Shown: one piece after another, positions 1-8,008 of the stretch
Position numbering within the stretch: position 1 is the stretch's first letter
Layout of the letters: each line of letters starts with the position of its first letter
NCBI GenBank assembly: GCA_030123565.1
Contig: CP126122.1
Coordinates: 4,292,800-4,356,799 of the forward strand
Reading direction: 5' to 3'
DNA length: 64,000 nucleotides
DNA from: Nitrospira sp.
Lineage (GTDB): Bacteria; Nitrospirota; Nitrospiria; Nitrospirales; Nitrospiraceae
Notes under the pieces: model-generated
What the model saw: the letters and a program-made list of their open reading frames with translations, nothing else
What the model was told of the DNA's origin: nothing
The model's database searches: none
Program-made: the position numbers and the translations under genes

Positions 1-63
1 GGTTTCGACCAGCGGGCGCAGCACCTTGAGGTGCGGGTCGTCTTTGAGGTCAGGAAGTTCCAC
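1..63 (-). CDS. 5-prime end of a gene running off the left edge (hypothetical)
   Basis: On the minus strand a GTG codon at 61-63 opens a frame that stays open to base 1, 21 codons in all. It begins V-E-L-P-D-L-K-D-D-P-H-L-K and has no stop. The same frame has a TAG five codons upstream, so the GTG is the only usable start. No convincing Shine-Dalgarno sequence precedes it; an AGG lies about 12 nt upstream. The peptide looks like normal protein, but it is too short to assign to a family. Confidence 0.35.
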   Translation of the reverse strand, partial: MELPDLKDDPHLKVLRPLVET

Positions 64-151
64 TGCGCGGGCAGCCTAGTCACCACATCGGGTGCCTGTC
101 AAGAGTCGAGCAAGGGGGTTGCGTTGACGCCGTGAGGACCGGCCCCCTATC

Positions 152-796
152 ATGTCGCCTGCCATGCCTCGTCACGCGCAATCGGGTCAAGCCAACCTGA
201 CCGCCATCCTCCTGTTATTGGGCCTGGTGGTCTCGGGCGTCTGGATCTGGAAACGTCTATCGCCGGAGGTGCAGGATGTCGTCATCGATCAGGCCGTTCC
301 CCTCGCGGCACTCCTGCTGCTGTTGTCGGCCCTGCTGTGGATCGTCGTCGGAAAGATCAAGAAGCGGCGAAAGCAGCGCCAAGAGCGAACGCGGTTGATC
401 ACGTTGCTGGAACGTCAGACTTCTCCCGAGAAGCGACTCGCATTGGCCTTCGCGATCATCGAAGTGAATGGATATCGACGGGCGGGGCTTGAGGCAGTCG
501 CGCCGCAGCTGCAGGAGTTGTTCGTGACGACGTTGAAGCGGGCGCTGGGGGACAAGCAACATCGGGTGCGGGGAATGGCGGCCAGCCACTTGGGAGTGAT
601 CGGCGATGAGGCGGCTGTCGCCCATCTCCTGGCGGCGTTGGAGGACGACCATGCCTATGTGCGTTCGAGCGCGGCGCTGGGACTCGGGCGCATGCGCGCC
701 TCCGCCGCAAAAGAGAAACTGACCTATGTCAGCAAAGAGGATTGGGACCAAACGGTGCGGAGCCGTGCCCGCGAGGCATTGGAACGTATCCGGTGA
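152..796 (+). CDS. Membrane-anchored HEAT-repeat protein
   Basis: 214 aa. Two hydrophobic segments near the N-terminus (about residues 16-33 and 48-66) are followed by a strongly basic stretch (KIKKRRKQRQER) that should face the cytoplasm. The C-terminal half is alpha-helical repeat of the HEAT/PBS-lyase type: one unit contains RVRGMAASHLGVIGDEAAV and the next YVRSSAALGLGRMRAS. Such repeats are protein-interaction scaffolds, so this is probably a small inner-membrane adaptor; the partner is unknown. It is convergent with the phosphoesterase gene, 37 bp away. The domain type is clear, but the role is not. Confidence 0.7.
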   Translation: MSPAMPRHAQSGQANLTAILLLLGLVVSGVWIWKRLSPEVQDVVIDQAVPLAALLLLLSALLWIVVGKIKKRRKQRQERTRLITLLERQTSPEKRLALAFAIIEVNGYRRAGLEAVAPQLQELFVTTLKRALGDKQHRVRGMAASHLGVIGDEAAVAHLLAALEDDHAYVRSSAALGLGRMRASAAKEKLTYVSKEDWDQTVRSRAREALERIR

Positions 797-833
797 CGAT
801 TGAGGAGCGAAGGGGCCGAGGGCGGCGGACCGG

Positions 834-1667
834 TTACGCGGTCCAGTCGAGGAGGACGATTTCAGGCGCGCAGTTGAAACGAGCGGGAAGGACCGACCAG
901 CCCAGTCCCCTGTTGACGTAGAGGCGGTGCCCGCCCTTCTCGTACAGGCCGTTGGTCCGACCATGACAGCCGGGCGGCAGCCAGAACGTCGGGACATAGG
1001 GGATCCGCCATTGACCGGCATGGCTATGCCCGCAGAGGGTCAAGTCGACGTGGTGCCGAGGCGTGAGTTGCTCCAGGATATTGGGCGCATGGGCCAGCAC
1101 GAGCGTAAATCGCCCCGGTTGCGGAGAGGGAATGCAATGCAGGTCTGCGCGATGGAGCGAAGGGTCGTCGAGCCCGACGATCGCCAACTCTCCGGATTCC
1201 TGGGGGATGAACGTCACCTGGTTGACCAAGAGTGTCACCTTGCGGCGATCGAAGTGCTCGGCGAATTCATCGATCCGCACGCCGCTGTAGTGGTCGTGGT
1301 TGCCGAGGGTGACGAAGACCGGGGCGACGCGCCGCAACTCAGACAGAAAACGCAGGACATGGGGCAGGCCGTCCCGGACATTCAGGAGATCGCCGGTGAT
1401 GAAGATCCAATCAGGCGCAAGCTCGGCCACGGTGCGGACGACGGCGCGATGTCGTGGACGATACCGGTCCAGATGCAAGTCGCTGAGATGCACCGCGCGA
1501 CGTCCGGCCAGGGAAGCATGCACCAGCGGGAGGCGGGTGACGGCGGCGGGGGAAAGGCCGAATTCGACGCCGGGCATCAGGTTGAACAGGTGGTGGAAGG
1601 GCCGGCTCAGCCAATGGCCGATCCAGATGCGCGCCAGTTCTTGCCACCGCACCAGCGTGGCGATCAT
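834..1667 (-). CDS. Calcineurin-like metallophosphoesterase (YkuE-type)
   Basis: 277 aa. The ordered metallophosphatase motifs are visible: D-L-H in HLSDLHLDRY, GD in FITGDLLN, GNHD in VTLGNHDHYSG, then LAHAPN and GHSHAGQ near the C-terminus. These residues bind a dinuclear metal centre. The N-terminal segment around residues 15-35 is moderately hydrophobic, as in membrane-associated YkuE/YaeI-like phosphodiesterases that act on lipid-linked or phosphodiester substrates. The start codon overlaps the stop of the upstream gene by 4 bp (ATGA), so the two are probably co-transcribed. The exact substrate cannot be read from the sequence. Confidence 0.85.
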   Translation of the reverse strand: MIATLVRWQELARIWIGHWLSRPFHHLFNLMPGVEFGLSPAAVTRLPLVHASLAGRRAVHLSDLHLDRYRPRHRAVVRTVAELAPDWIFITGDLLNVRDGLPHVLRFLSELRRVAPVFVTLGNHDHYSGVRIDEFAEHFDRRKVTLLVNQVTFIPQESGELAIVGLDDPSLHRADLHCIPSPQPGRFTLVLAHAPNILEQLTPRHHVDLTLCGHSHAGQWRIPYVPTFWLPPGCHGRTNGLYEKGGHRLYVNRGLGWSVLPARFNCAPEIVLLDWTA

Positions 1668-2317
1668 TCCATCACTCGATTCAGGTTGGCCCTGTCGGCG
1701 GGGGTGACACGATAGCCCTGGTCATAGAGTTTACCCATGCCGGCCATGAGCGCCTCCATGCCGCGGGCATCGTGCAGGGTGTCGAAACTCGAGGTGAGTG
1801 AGTGCAGATGGGCTTCCGTTCCCAGCGACGCTTCGGATGAGAGGTTGAGCGCGAGCAGGACATCTCGAAGCTCGCGGGCGCTATAGAGCGCATTGTCGTC
1901 GCCGTCGCCCACCAAGGCGAACTCATAAAAGGTCAGGGTCAGGGAGAGAAACGCTTGGGTGCGTTGGAAGTCCGTACGTACCGCGTCCAAGCCGCCGGGA
2001 TAACGTGTCCGGCAATCGGACGATTCCTCCGCTGCGGTCCCTGTGGTGTCCATCGGTTGAGACCAGGTGATATTCTGCACGGAGGGAGGGGTCGGCCCCT
2101 TTTGCTGTTGCTTGTAAAACCAGTTCACACATTGGCTGGCGGCCGCGAAGGCCTGTTTGTCCGTCTTGGCTTGCCGTTGGATATGTTGGGTGAATCGAGC
2201 GAAGACGTCGATGCCGGTCAAGCCGGTTGCGGCCATGGAGGAATGTACGGATCCTGCGGTGACCGCACAGAAGATCATCCAGACGGCGCAACCCATATGG
2301 GCGAATCGTAGCTGCAT
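1664..2317 (-). CDS. Exported hypothetical protein with an EF-hand-like loop
   Basis: 217 aa. The N-terminus has a signal-peptide pattern (hydrophobic core about residues 8-25, small residues before SSMAAT). The mature part is soluble and mostly helical and contains two Cys residues. A segment reading GDGDDNALYSARELRDVL matches the D-x-D-x-[DN]-G/A-x-[YF]-[ST]-x-x-E-L layout of a Ca2+-binding EF-hand loop. Only one loop is visible, so calcium binding is speculative. The gene overlaps the phosphoesterase start by 4 bp, pointing to a two-gene operon. I do not recognise the family. Confidence 0.6.
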   Translation of the reverse strand: MQLRFAHMGCAVWMIFCAVTAGSVHSSMAATGLTGIDVFARFTQHIQRQAKTDKQAFAAASQCVNWFYKQQQKGPTPPSVQNITWSQPMDTTGTAAEESSDCRTRYPGGLDAVRTDFQRTQAFLSLTLTFYEFALVGDGDDNALYSARELRDVLLALNLSSEASLGTEAHLHSLTSSFDTLHDARGMEALMAGMGKLYDQGYRVTPADRANLNRVME

Positions 2318-2440
2318 CGAGATCGCTCGGTGCTAATGACTGAGGTCCTACAAGCCTGTTACGAGTATAACATGGACGATCGCCCTGCCCACTCAATTAT
2401 GATCAATAGTCAGATATCCCGGAAAAGGTGAAAAACGGTC

Positions 2441-3514
2441 ATGACAACCCCATCACGGCTCGATGAAACGGTGCCCTATTTGACTGCCTCGGTCCCGGCC
2501 ATCGGCGGGCGGATTCGCAATACTCCGGAGGATTTTTGCGTCGAGGAACGGCCCCTGTACCTGCCCTGCGGGGAGGGGGAGCATCTCTATATTCGAGTGA
2601 CCAAACGGGGCCTGTCCACGCCGGATCTCGTCCTGCGGCTTTCGTCTCAACTCCACGTCAAGGCCCAATCCATCGGGGTGGCAGGACTGAAGGATGCACA
2701 GGCCGTCACCACGCAAATGGTTTCATTGCAGGGGGTGAAGGCGGAGCAGGCGGCGGCCTTGTCTACCGACGAACGCCTGTTGGCGCTGGAAGTCTTGGGC
2801 CGCCACCGCAATCGACTCCGCAAGGGCCACCATGCCGGCAACCATTTCCGTTTGGTGATTCGGGATGTGCAAGAAGGAAGCGAAGACCTCTTGCCACGGC
2901 TGTTCGACGAGCTGTTGCGCCGGGGCGTGCCGAATTACTTCGGTCCACAACGACAAGGGCGAGCCGGGACGAACTTTCAACTGGGCGCCGAGTTGCTGCA
3001 GGACGAGAAGCGCCGTAGCAAGATGAGCCGTTCCAAGCGCCTCTGGTTCATGAATGCCTACCAATCCCATCTGTTCAATCGCATCCTGGCCCAACGGATC
3101 GAGAGTCTCGACCGGGTCTTCCAGGGCGACTGGGCCATGAAGACGGAGAACGGCGCCTGCTTTCCCGTGGAACAGCCGGAGGTGGATCAGCCTCGCGTCG
3201 ACCGGTTTGAGATCAGTCCCACCGGCCCGCTTTTCGGGTCCCGTGCGCCCTGGGCGACTGGGTACCCCGGCGAGGTCGAACGGGCCGTGGCAGCCGACTT
3301 GGGAATGACCCCGGAAGCCTTGTCGAAAGCCGGCGCCGAATGCGGATTCCGCGGCGAACGACGTGCCCTCCGTGTGCGGCTGAATGGTCTGGACTGGAAG
3401 CTGGAGGGGCGTGACCTCACCCTCTCGTTTTGGCTTCCACCCGGCTCGTATGCCACGAGTGTGCTGCGGGAAATCGTCAAAACGCCATCCTTCCCGGCAG
3501 ATGGTAGAATTTGA
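2441..3514 (+). CDS. truD: tRNA pseudouridine(13) synthase TruD
   Basis: 357 aa, normal length for TruD. The enzyme isomerises U13 of certain tRNAs to pseudouridine. The family motif with the catalytic Asp is present as GLKDAQAVTTQ (Asp about residue 85), preceded by a recognisable N-terminal NTPEDFCVEE and followed by PNYFGPQRQGRAGTN, the FGxQRxG motif. The TRUD insertion domain lies in the second half. The stop overlaps an upstream in-frame extension of the next gene, but the likely true start of that gene is 71 bp further on. Family assignment is secure. Confidence 0.92.
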   Translation: MTTPSRLDETVPYLTASVPAIGGRIRNTPEDFCVEERPLYLPCGEGEHLYIRVTKRGLSTPDLVLRLSSQLHVKAQSIGVAGLKDAQAVTTQMVSLQGVKAEQAAALSTDERLLALEVLGRHRNRLRKGHHAGNHFRLVIRDVQEGSEDLLPRLFDELLRRGVPNYFGPQRQGRAGTNFQLGAELLQDEKRRSKMSRSKRLWFMNAYQSHLFNRILAQRIESLDRVFQGDWAMKTENGACFPVEQPEVDQPRVDRFEISPTGPLFGSRAPWATGYPGEVERAVAADLGMTPEALSKAGAECGFRGERRALRVRLNGLDWKLEGRDLTLSFWLPPGSYATSVLREIVKTPSFPADGRI

Positions 3515-3585
3515 AAGGGGAGGGCGCAGCCCATCACGATGCGTCCTGTGGCAACGGAGTATGCAATGTTGAAGAGAGGCCGGTG

Positions 3586-4830
3586 ATGACAGCGGCGCAA
3601 GAAACGGTGTTTCTGCGAGGGCACATCATCGATTCGTTGATCCTGGCGAAGGTGTTGGACCGAATTCTGACGATGGGCGGGACCTTCGACCTGCAGGATG
3701 TCATGATCGGTGCGACAAGGGAAGCGCCGTCGCAGGCGCGGATTATCGTCAAGGCGCCGTCCAGCCGCGTGCTGGCGGAGATTCTGCGGGCGATCCAGCC
3801 CCACGGCGCCGCGGTCGAGCGGGAAGAGGATTGTCGCTTCGAGCCGGCCCCGGCGCCTGGTGTGTTTCCCGAACAGTTTTATGCGACAACGCACCTTCCG
3901 ACTCAGATCCGTCTCGACGGCGAGTGGGTCGAGGTCGAGGGCATGGAGATGGATCTCGGCATCTGCGTCGATCCGGCCAAGGCCCGCGCTCGTACCATCC
4001 CGATGGCAACGGTGGCGGCAGGCGATCTGATCGTGACCGGGCGAGACGGGATCAGGGTCACGCCCCTCACGCGCCCGACCGAACGCGATGTGTTCGGATT
4101 CATGGAATCGGTGGTCTCGTCGGAGCGTCCACACCAGCCCGTCATCGCCGATATCGCCCAGCGGATGCAGAAGTTGCGCGAACTGCATCGGCAGGGACGC
4201 CCCGGTGCAAAGGTGTTGTTCGCAGGCGGACCGGCGATCGTCCATGCCGGGGGGCGGGACGCGATGGCCTGGTTGGTCGAGGCTGGTTACATTCAATTAT
4301 TGTTCTGCGGCAATGCCTTGGCGGCTCACGATATGGAGGCCTGTCTCTACGGAACTTCCCTCGGCTATGGGCTGACGGCCGGCCGTTCACTGCCGCATGG
4401 CCATGAACACCACCTGCGCACCATCAATCGGATCCGCGCCATCGGCAGCATCGAACAGGCCGTGCGATCCGGGGTCGTCGCCGATGGGATCATGGCGGCC
4501 TGCGTGCGGCGCGATGTCAAAATGGTGCTGGCCGGCACCATTCGCGACGACGGGCCGTTGCCGGGAGTGATCACGGATTCCATGGAGGCTCAGCAGGCCA
4601 TGCGCGCGGAAATTCCGGGTGTCGGCCTCGCGCTGTTAGTCGCCTCCACGCTCCATGCGATCGCCACCGGCAATCTGTTGCCCGCCACGGTCCCAACGGT
4701 CTGCGTGGATGTGAATCCGGCGGTCCCGACCAAATTGGCGGATCGCGGCAGTTTCCAAGCGGTCGGTCTCGTCATGGATGCCGCGTCGTTTCTCACGGAA
4801 CTCGCGCGGGAACTCGGGTGGCGCCCATGA
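3586..4830 (+). CDS. TIGR00300 / LOR-SDH domain protein, probable ornithine cyclodeaminase
   Basis: 414 aa from the ATG at 3586. An open frame extends upstream to 3511, but ATG 3586 has an AGAGG in front and begins the conserved region (ETVFLRGHIIDSLILAKVLD). The protein matches the TIGR00300 / LOR-SDH conserved-domain family, the C-terminal module of cyanobacterial AgrE/ArgZ. Archaeal stand-alone homologues are described as NAD-dependent ornithine cyclodeaminases (ornithine to proline plus ammonia). Visible blocks include a first domain up to about residue 105 and a second with KVLFAGGPAIVHAGG, FCGNALAAHD and VLAGTIRDDGPLPGVITD. The stop overlaps the ATG of the following arginine-dihydrolase-like gene (ATGA), implying translational coupling. 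Function is inferred from family and neighbour. Confidence 0.8.
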   Translation: MTAAQETVFLRGHIIDSLILAKVLDRILTMGGTFDLQDVMIGATREAPSQARIIVKAPSSRVLAEILRAIQPHGAAVEREEDCRFEPAPAPGVFPEQFYATTHLPTQIRLDGEWVEVEGMEMDLGICVDPAKARARTIPMATVAAGDLIVTGRDGIRVTPLTRPTERDVFGFMESVVSSERPHQPVIADIAQRMQKLRELHRQGRPGAKVLFAGGPAIVHAGGRDAMAWLVEAGYIQLLFCGNALAAHDMEACLYGTSLGYGLTAGRSLPHGHEHHLRTINRIRAIGSIEQAVRSGVVADGIMAACVRRDVKMVLAGTIRDDGPLPGVITDSMEAQQAMRAEIPGVGLALLVASTLHAIATGNLLPATVPTVCVDVNPAVPTKLADRGSFQAVGLVMDAASFLTELARELGWRP

Positions 4831-5627
4831 GCCGGCTGTTGGTGTGTCCCCCGGACTATTTCCAGATCGACTACGAAATCAATCCCTGGATGAGGCGGGC
4901 GAACGCCGTGGACCCGGTGCGCGCGGTCGGCCAATGGCAAGCGCTGATGAAGGTGCTGGAACAGGATGTCGGTGCAGGCCTCGAACGGATGCAGCCGGTT
5001 CAGGGCCTTCCCGACCTGGTCTTCACGGCCAATGCGGGGGTGGTGGCGGGCCGGCGGGCGCTCGTGAGCCGGTTTCGTTACCCGGAGCGGCAACGGGAGG
5101 AAGCGCACTTCGAACGGTGGTTTCGCGAGCAGGGCTATGAGGTGTTGACGCTCGACAAGACCCTCTACTTCGAAGGGGCCGGCGACCTGCTGGGATTTCC
5201 TGATACCTGGTTCGGCGGCTATCGGCAGCGGTCGGACATCCGGGTCTTTCCCCGGTTGAGCGAGATCTTCCAGCGGGAGATCATTCCCCTCGAATTGATC
5301 GATAGCCGGTTCTACCATCTGGACACCTGTTTTTGCCCGCTCAGCGGTGGAGACCTGCTCTATTTTCCCGCGGCCTTCGACTCCTACGGCCAGACGGTCA
5401 TTGCGCAACGGCTTCCGGAGGAGCGCCGCCTGACGGTACCGGAAGACGAAGCCTTGCGGTTCGCCTGCAATGCCGTCTGTGTCGGCAAACAGGTCGTGAT
5501 CCCGTCCGGCTGCCCCAACACAATGCAGCTCCTGGAGGCCAGGGGATATCGGACCCATGCCGTACAACTGGACGAGTTCATGAAGTCCGGCGGCGCAGCC
5601 AAATGCCTGACCCTCGCCCTCGACTGA
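4827..5627 (+). CDS. Guanidino-group-modifying enzyme, probable arginine dihydrolase (ArgZ-like)
   Basis: 266 aa from the ATG at 4827; an in-frame ATG at 4818 lies inside the preceding gene. It belongs to the amidinotransferase/DDAH/arginine deiminase fold: VFTANAGVV, FEGAGDLLGF, a His-containing HLDTCFCPL and a C-terminal catalytic-type Cys in SGGAAKCLTLAL. In cyanobacterial AgrE/ArgZ this domain hydrolyses arginine to ornithine, ammonia and CO2, and is fused N-terminal to the domain encoded here by the preceding gene. The ATGA overlap indicates co-translation, so the pair probably converts arginine to proline with nitrogen release. Arginine deiminase or dimethylarginine dimethylaminohydrolase activity is the alternative. 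Confidence 0.78.
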   Translation: MSRLLVCPPDYFQIDYEINPWMRRANAVDPVRAVGQWQALMKVLEQDVGAGLERMQPVQGLPDLVFTANAGVVAGRRALVSRFRYPERQREEAHFERWFREQGYEVLTLDKTLYFEGAGDLLGFPDTWFGGYRQRSDIRVFPRLSEIFQREIIPLELIDSRFYHLDTCFCPLSGGDLLYFPAAFDSYGQTVIAQRLPEERRLTVPEDEALRFACNAVCVGKQVVIPSGCPNTMQLLEARGYRTHAVQLDEFMKSGGAAKCLTLALD

Positions 5628-5646
5628 TTCCCGCCGCCCGTTCCGC

Positions 5647-6000
5647 CTACCGAGTGCGAAAGAGAAACGAAAGATAGAGGCCGGCGATCGCCGTCGTGGT
5701 GAGTTCGATCGTGAGCAACAGGCGACTCACGATGGCATCCGGCTGCGGGGGCGAGAGGATGAAGTGGAATCCGAGAAATGTCGCCGGTTGCGAAGGAGGG
5801 GTTTCCCATGGGGGCATCAGGAGGGCGACGATCAGGACCGTCACCATGCCGTACAGAATGTTCAGGTTCAGTTGTTCCTTTGCCGCCGTGCCTGGTTGTG
5901 TAGGAGTGGAAACGGCAAGGGGCTCAACAGCGGCTCCGCATTGGGTGCAGTACCGATTGATTTCAGGTAGGGCATGTCCGCAGGAGGGGCAGGGTTTCAT
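5647..6000 (-). CDS. Zinc-ribbon membrane protein
   Basis: 117 aa. The N-terminus is a zinc ribbon, CPSCGHALPEINRYCTQCG (C-x2-C...C-x2-C), of the kind found at the start of many small membrane proteins. A Pro/Thr-rich linker follows, then two hydrophobic segments (about residues 48-64 and 90-112) separated by a WETPPSQPATFLGFHF loop. It is convergent with the arginine-dihydrolase-like gene, 19 bp away. No enzymatic motif is visible. It is probably an inner-membrane protein of unknown role. Confidence 0.65.
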   Translation of the reverse strand: MKPCPSCGHALPEINRYCTQCGAAVEPLAVSTPTQPGTAAKEQLNLNILYGMVTVLIVALLMPPWETPPSQPATFLGFHFILSPPQPDAIVSRLLLTIELTTTAIAGLYLSFLFRTR

Positions 6001-6106
6001 ACAGGAGGTTCCAGATGGAGTCTGCAGCCTAACGCGAGTGGAGCAGGAATTCCAGCGTCAAGATCGGAAGTTCGGGCCATAGGCGCCGGGTCCTGCGCAC
6101 CGTTCG

Positions 6107-6136
6107 TTGACAGGTTTCAAAGCCCCTTCCTATAAT
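6107..6136 (+). promoter_or_regulatory. Consensus sigma-70-type promoter of gpsA
   Basis: A perfect TTGACA (6107-6112) and a perfect TATAAT (6131-6136) are separated by 18 bp. The -10 is followed directly by CCGCCGCC and an ATG at 6145, only 8 nt downstream. That spacing predicts a leaderless or nearly leaderless transcript whose first ORF is the leader peptide listed next. Confidence 0.75.
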
Positions 6137-6144
6137 CCGCCGCC

Positions 6145-6213
6145 ATGCCATTCATTTTCTTGATCGCTGCTGCGGGCCGATCGCAAAACCCTTTCCCGCT
6201 GGAGCGACCGTGA
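6145..6213 (+). CDS. 22-aa leader peptide coupled to gpsA
   Basis: An ORF opens with ATG 8 nt after the TATAAT box. It encodes 22 residues beginning MPFIFLIAAAGRS and ending FPLERP, and stops with a TGA that overlaps the GTG start of gpsA (GTGA). The first ten residues are hydrophobic. The position between promoter and gene, and the stop/start overlap, suggest translation of this leader delivers ribosomes to gpsA. No conservation data are available, so it could be a chance ORF. Confidence 0.4.
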   Translation: MPFIFLIAAAGRSQNPFPLERP

Positions 6214-7235
6214 CGCTTCCATCCATTCGACGAGTGGCAGTCATTGGGGCCGGGGCCTGGGGGACGGCCTTGGCTCGTCACCTCGCGGGGAAAGAGATTT
6301 CGGTCAGGCTGTGGGCCTACGAGGTCGAGGTCGTTCAGGCCATCCAACGTCATCGCGAAAACCGGTTGTATTTGTCGGGGGTGCCCCTTCCGACGACCTT
6401 GTCTGCGACCAATGTGTTGTCCGAAGCCCTGTCGGGGGCCGACTGTGTGATCTTCGCCGTGCCCTCGCACGTGGCGCGGTCGGTCCTGAAGCAAATCGGC
6501 CCCTTGCTTCTGCAGCCGATCCCCTTGATCAGCGCCACGAAGGGCATCGAAGAAGAGACGCTCAAACTCATGACGCAGGTCATGCAGGAGGTGTTGCCGG
6601 CGTCCATGCGGGAGTCCTTGATGGTCTTGTCCGGGCCGAGCTTTGCGGCAGAGGTCAGCCAGGGACAACCGAGTGCCATCTGCCTTGCCGGACCGGATAC
6701 GGGAGTCGTCAAGGCAATCCAGACTCTGTTGATGACGTCGAGTTTCCGCGTCTATGCGGACGACGACCTGATCGGGGTGCAACTCGGGGGTGCGTTGAAA
6801 AACGTGATGGCGCTGGCAGCCGGAGTCGTCGATGGGCTTGCGCTCGGACATAACGCCCGCGCCGCCCTCATTACCCGTGGGTTGGCCGAAATGATCCGGC
6901 TTGGAGCGGCGATGGGCGCAGACCAGCGCACCTTCTATGGGCTGTCCGGGGTCGGGGACCTCATCCTGACCTGCACCGGTCCATTGAGCCGGAATCACTC
7001 AGTGGGAGTACGACTGGGGAAGGGTGAACGGCTCGCCGGCATCCTTGCGGGCATGCAGGCGGTGGCTGAAGGCGTGCGCACGGCGAAGGCGGCGCTGGGG
7101 CTCGCCATACGTTACGGCGTGGACATGCCGATCGTGCAGGAAGTGAACGCGGTGCTCTTTGCCGACAAGCCCTGCCGTCGGGCGGTCGGCGACCTCATGG
7201 AGCGCGAAGCCAAAGAGGAGAAAAGCCTGTCATGA
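6210..7235 (+). CDS. gpsA: NAD(P)H-dependent glycerol-3-phosphate dehydrogenase
   Basis: 341 aa from a GTG start at 6210 (GGAG 9 nt upstream). The enzyme reduces dihydroxyacetone phosphate to sn-glycerol 3-phosphate, the backbone for phospholipids. The N-terminal Rossmann motif is VAVIGAGAWGTALARHLA, followed by the family blocks VFAVPSHVARSV, PLISATKGIE, VLSGPSFAAEV, the catalytic-Lys block GGALKNVMALAAGVVDGL and GLSGVGDLILTCTGPLSRNHSVG. Length and motif order are canonical. The stop overlaps the start of larB by 4 bp (ATGA). Confidence 0.95.
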   Translation: MTLPSIRRVAVIGAGAWGTALARHLAGKEISVRLWAYEVEVVQAIQRHRENRLYLSGVPLPTTLSATNVLSEALSGADCVIFAVPSHVARSVLKQIGPLLLQPIPLISATKGIEEETLKLMTQVMQEVLPASMRESLMVLSGPSFAAEVSQGQPSAICLAGPDTGVVKAIQTLLMTSSFRVYADDDLIGVQLGGALKNVMALAAGVVDGLALGHNARAALITRGLAEMIRLGAAMGADQRTFYGLSGVGDLILTCTGPLSRNHSVGVRLGKGERLAGILAGMQAVAEGVRTAKAALGLAIRYGVDMPIVQEVNAVLFADKPCRRAVGDLMEREAKEEKSLS

Positions 7236-8008
7236 ATCAGGACCAATTGCAGGCGTTGCTCACCCAGGTTCAACGGGGCGTCATCGAGGTGCCGGACGCA
7301 CTCCAACGACTGCGGACCCTGCCCTACGAAAACCTTGGATTTGCCTCGCTGGACCACCATCGGGCGCTCCGCCAGGGATTCCCGGAGGTGATTTTTTGCG
7401 AAGGCAAGACGGAACGCCAGGTCGTTACCATCGCCAAGACCCTGCTGCGGAAGAATAATGCCCTGCTGGCCACGAGGGTGGAGCGGCCTGTCGCCCGGGC
7501 GTTGCTGCGGCTCAGCAAGCGGGCGGTCTATCATGAGGAGGCGCGGGTTGTGGCGATTGCGCCGCCGAAGCTGGTGCGGCGCGGATCCGTGTTGATCGTC
7601 ACCGCCGGCACCGCCGATATTCCGGTAGCGGAAGAGGCACGCGTGACGGCCGACATCATGGGAAGCCGGACGGACAGCCTGTACGACGTGGGGGTGGCAG
7701 GCTTGCATCGCCTGCTCGGCCAGCAGGAACGGCTGCATGGGGCGCGAGTCTTGGTGGTGGTGGCAGGAATGGATGGCGTGCTTCCGAGCGTCGTCGGCGG
7801 GTTAGTCAGGCAACCGGTGATTGCCGTACCGACGAGCCGCGGCTATGGGGCGCATTTCGGCGGCTTGGCCGCGTTGTTAACGATGTTGAACTCCTGCGCG
7901 GCCGGGGTCGGGGTGATGAACATCGACAACGGTTTCGGGGCCGGTTGTCTGGCCCATCGAATCAATATGGTAGGGGAAACAGAAGGTGGAGGTCCTGCTA
8001 TTCCTTGA
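7232..8008 (+). CDS. larB: LarB-like pyridinium-3,5-biscarboxylic acid mononucleotide synthase
   Basis: 258 aa. The C-terminal two thirds is a PurE-like (NCAIR mutase-related) domain: VLIVTAGTADIPVAEEARVTADIMG, YDVGVAGLHRLL, VLVVVAGMDGVLPSVVGGLV and IAVPTSRGYGAHFGGLAALLTML. In the Lar pathway LarB carboxylates and hydrolyses nicotinic acid adenine dinucleotide, the first step toward the nickel-pincer nucleotide cofactor. It overlaps gpsA by 4 bp, and larC lies 0.7 kb downstream on the same strand. No larE or larA homologue is present in the window. Confidence 0.88.
   Translation: MNQDQLQALLTQVQRGVIEVPDALQRLRTLPYENLGFASLDHHRALRQGFPEVIFCEGKTERQVVTIAKTLLRKNNALLATRVERPVARALLRLSKRAVYHEEARVVAIAPPKLVRRGSVLIVTAGTADIPVAEEARVTADIMGSRTDSLYDVGVAGLHRLLGQQERLHGARVLVVVAGMDGVLPSVVGGLVRQPVIAVPTSRGYGAHFGGLAALLTMLNSCAAGVGVMNIDNGFGAGCLAHRINMVGETEGGGPAIP

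Noticed and set aside
2366..2429. Leaderless leader ORF before truD (ATG directly after TATAAC)
   Set aside because: The ATG is adjacent to the -10-like hexamer, so it would lie upstream of any transcription start.
3187..4296. Long minus-strand ORF (369 codons) opposite truD and the TIGR00300 gene
   Set aside because: It is antisense to two genes with clear family motifs; its protein is Arg/His/Pro-rich without domains, a typical high-GC shadow.
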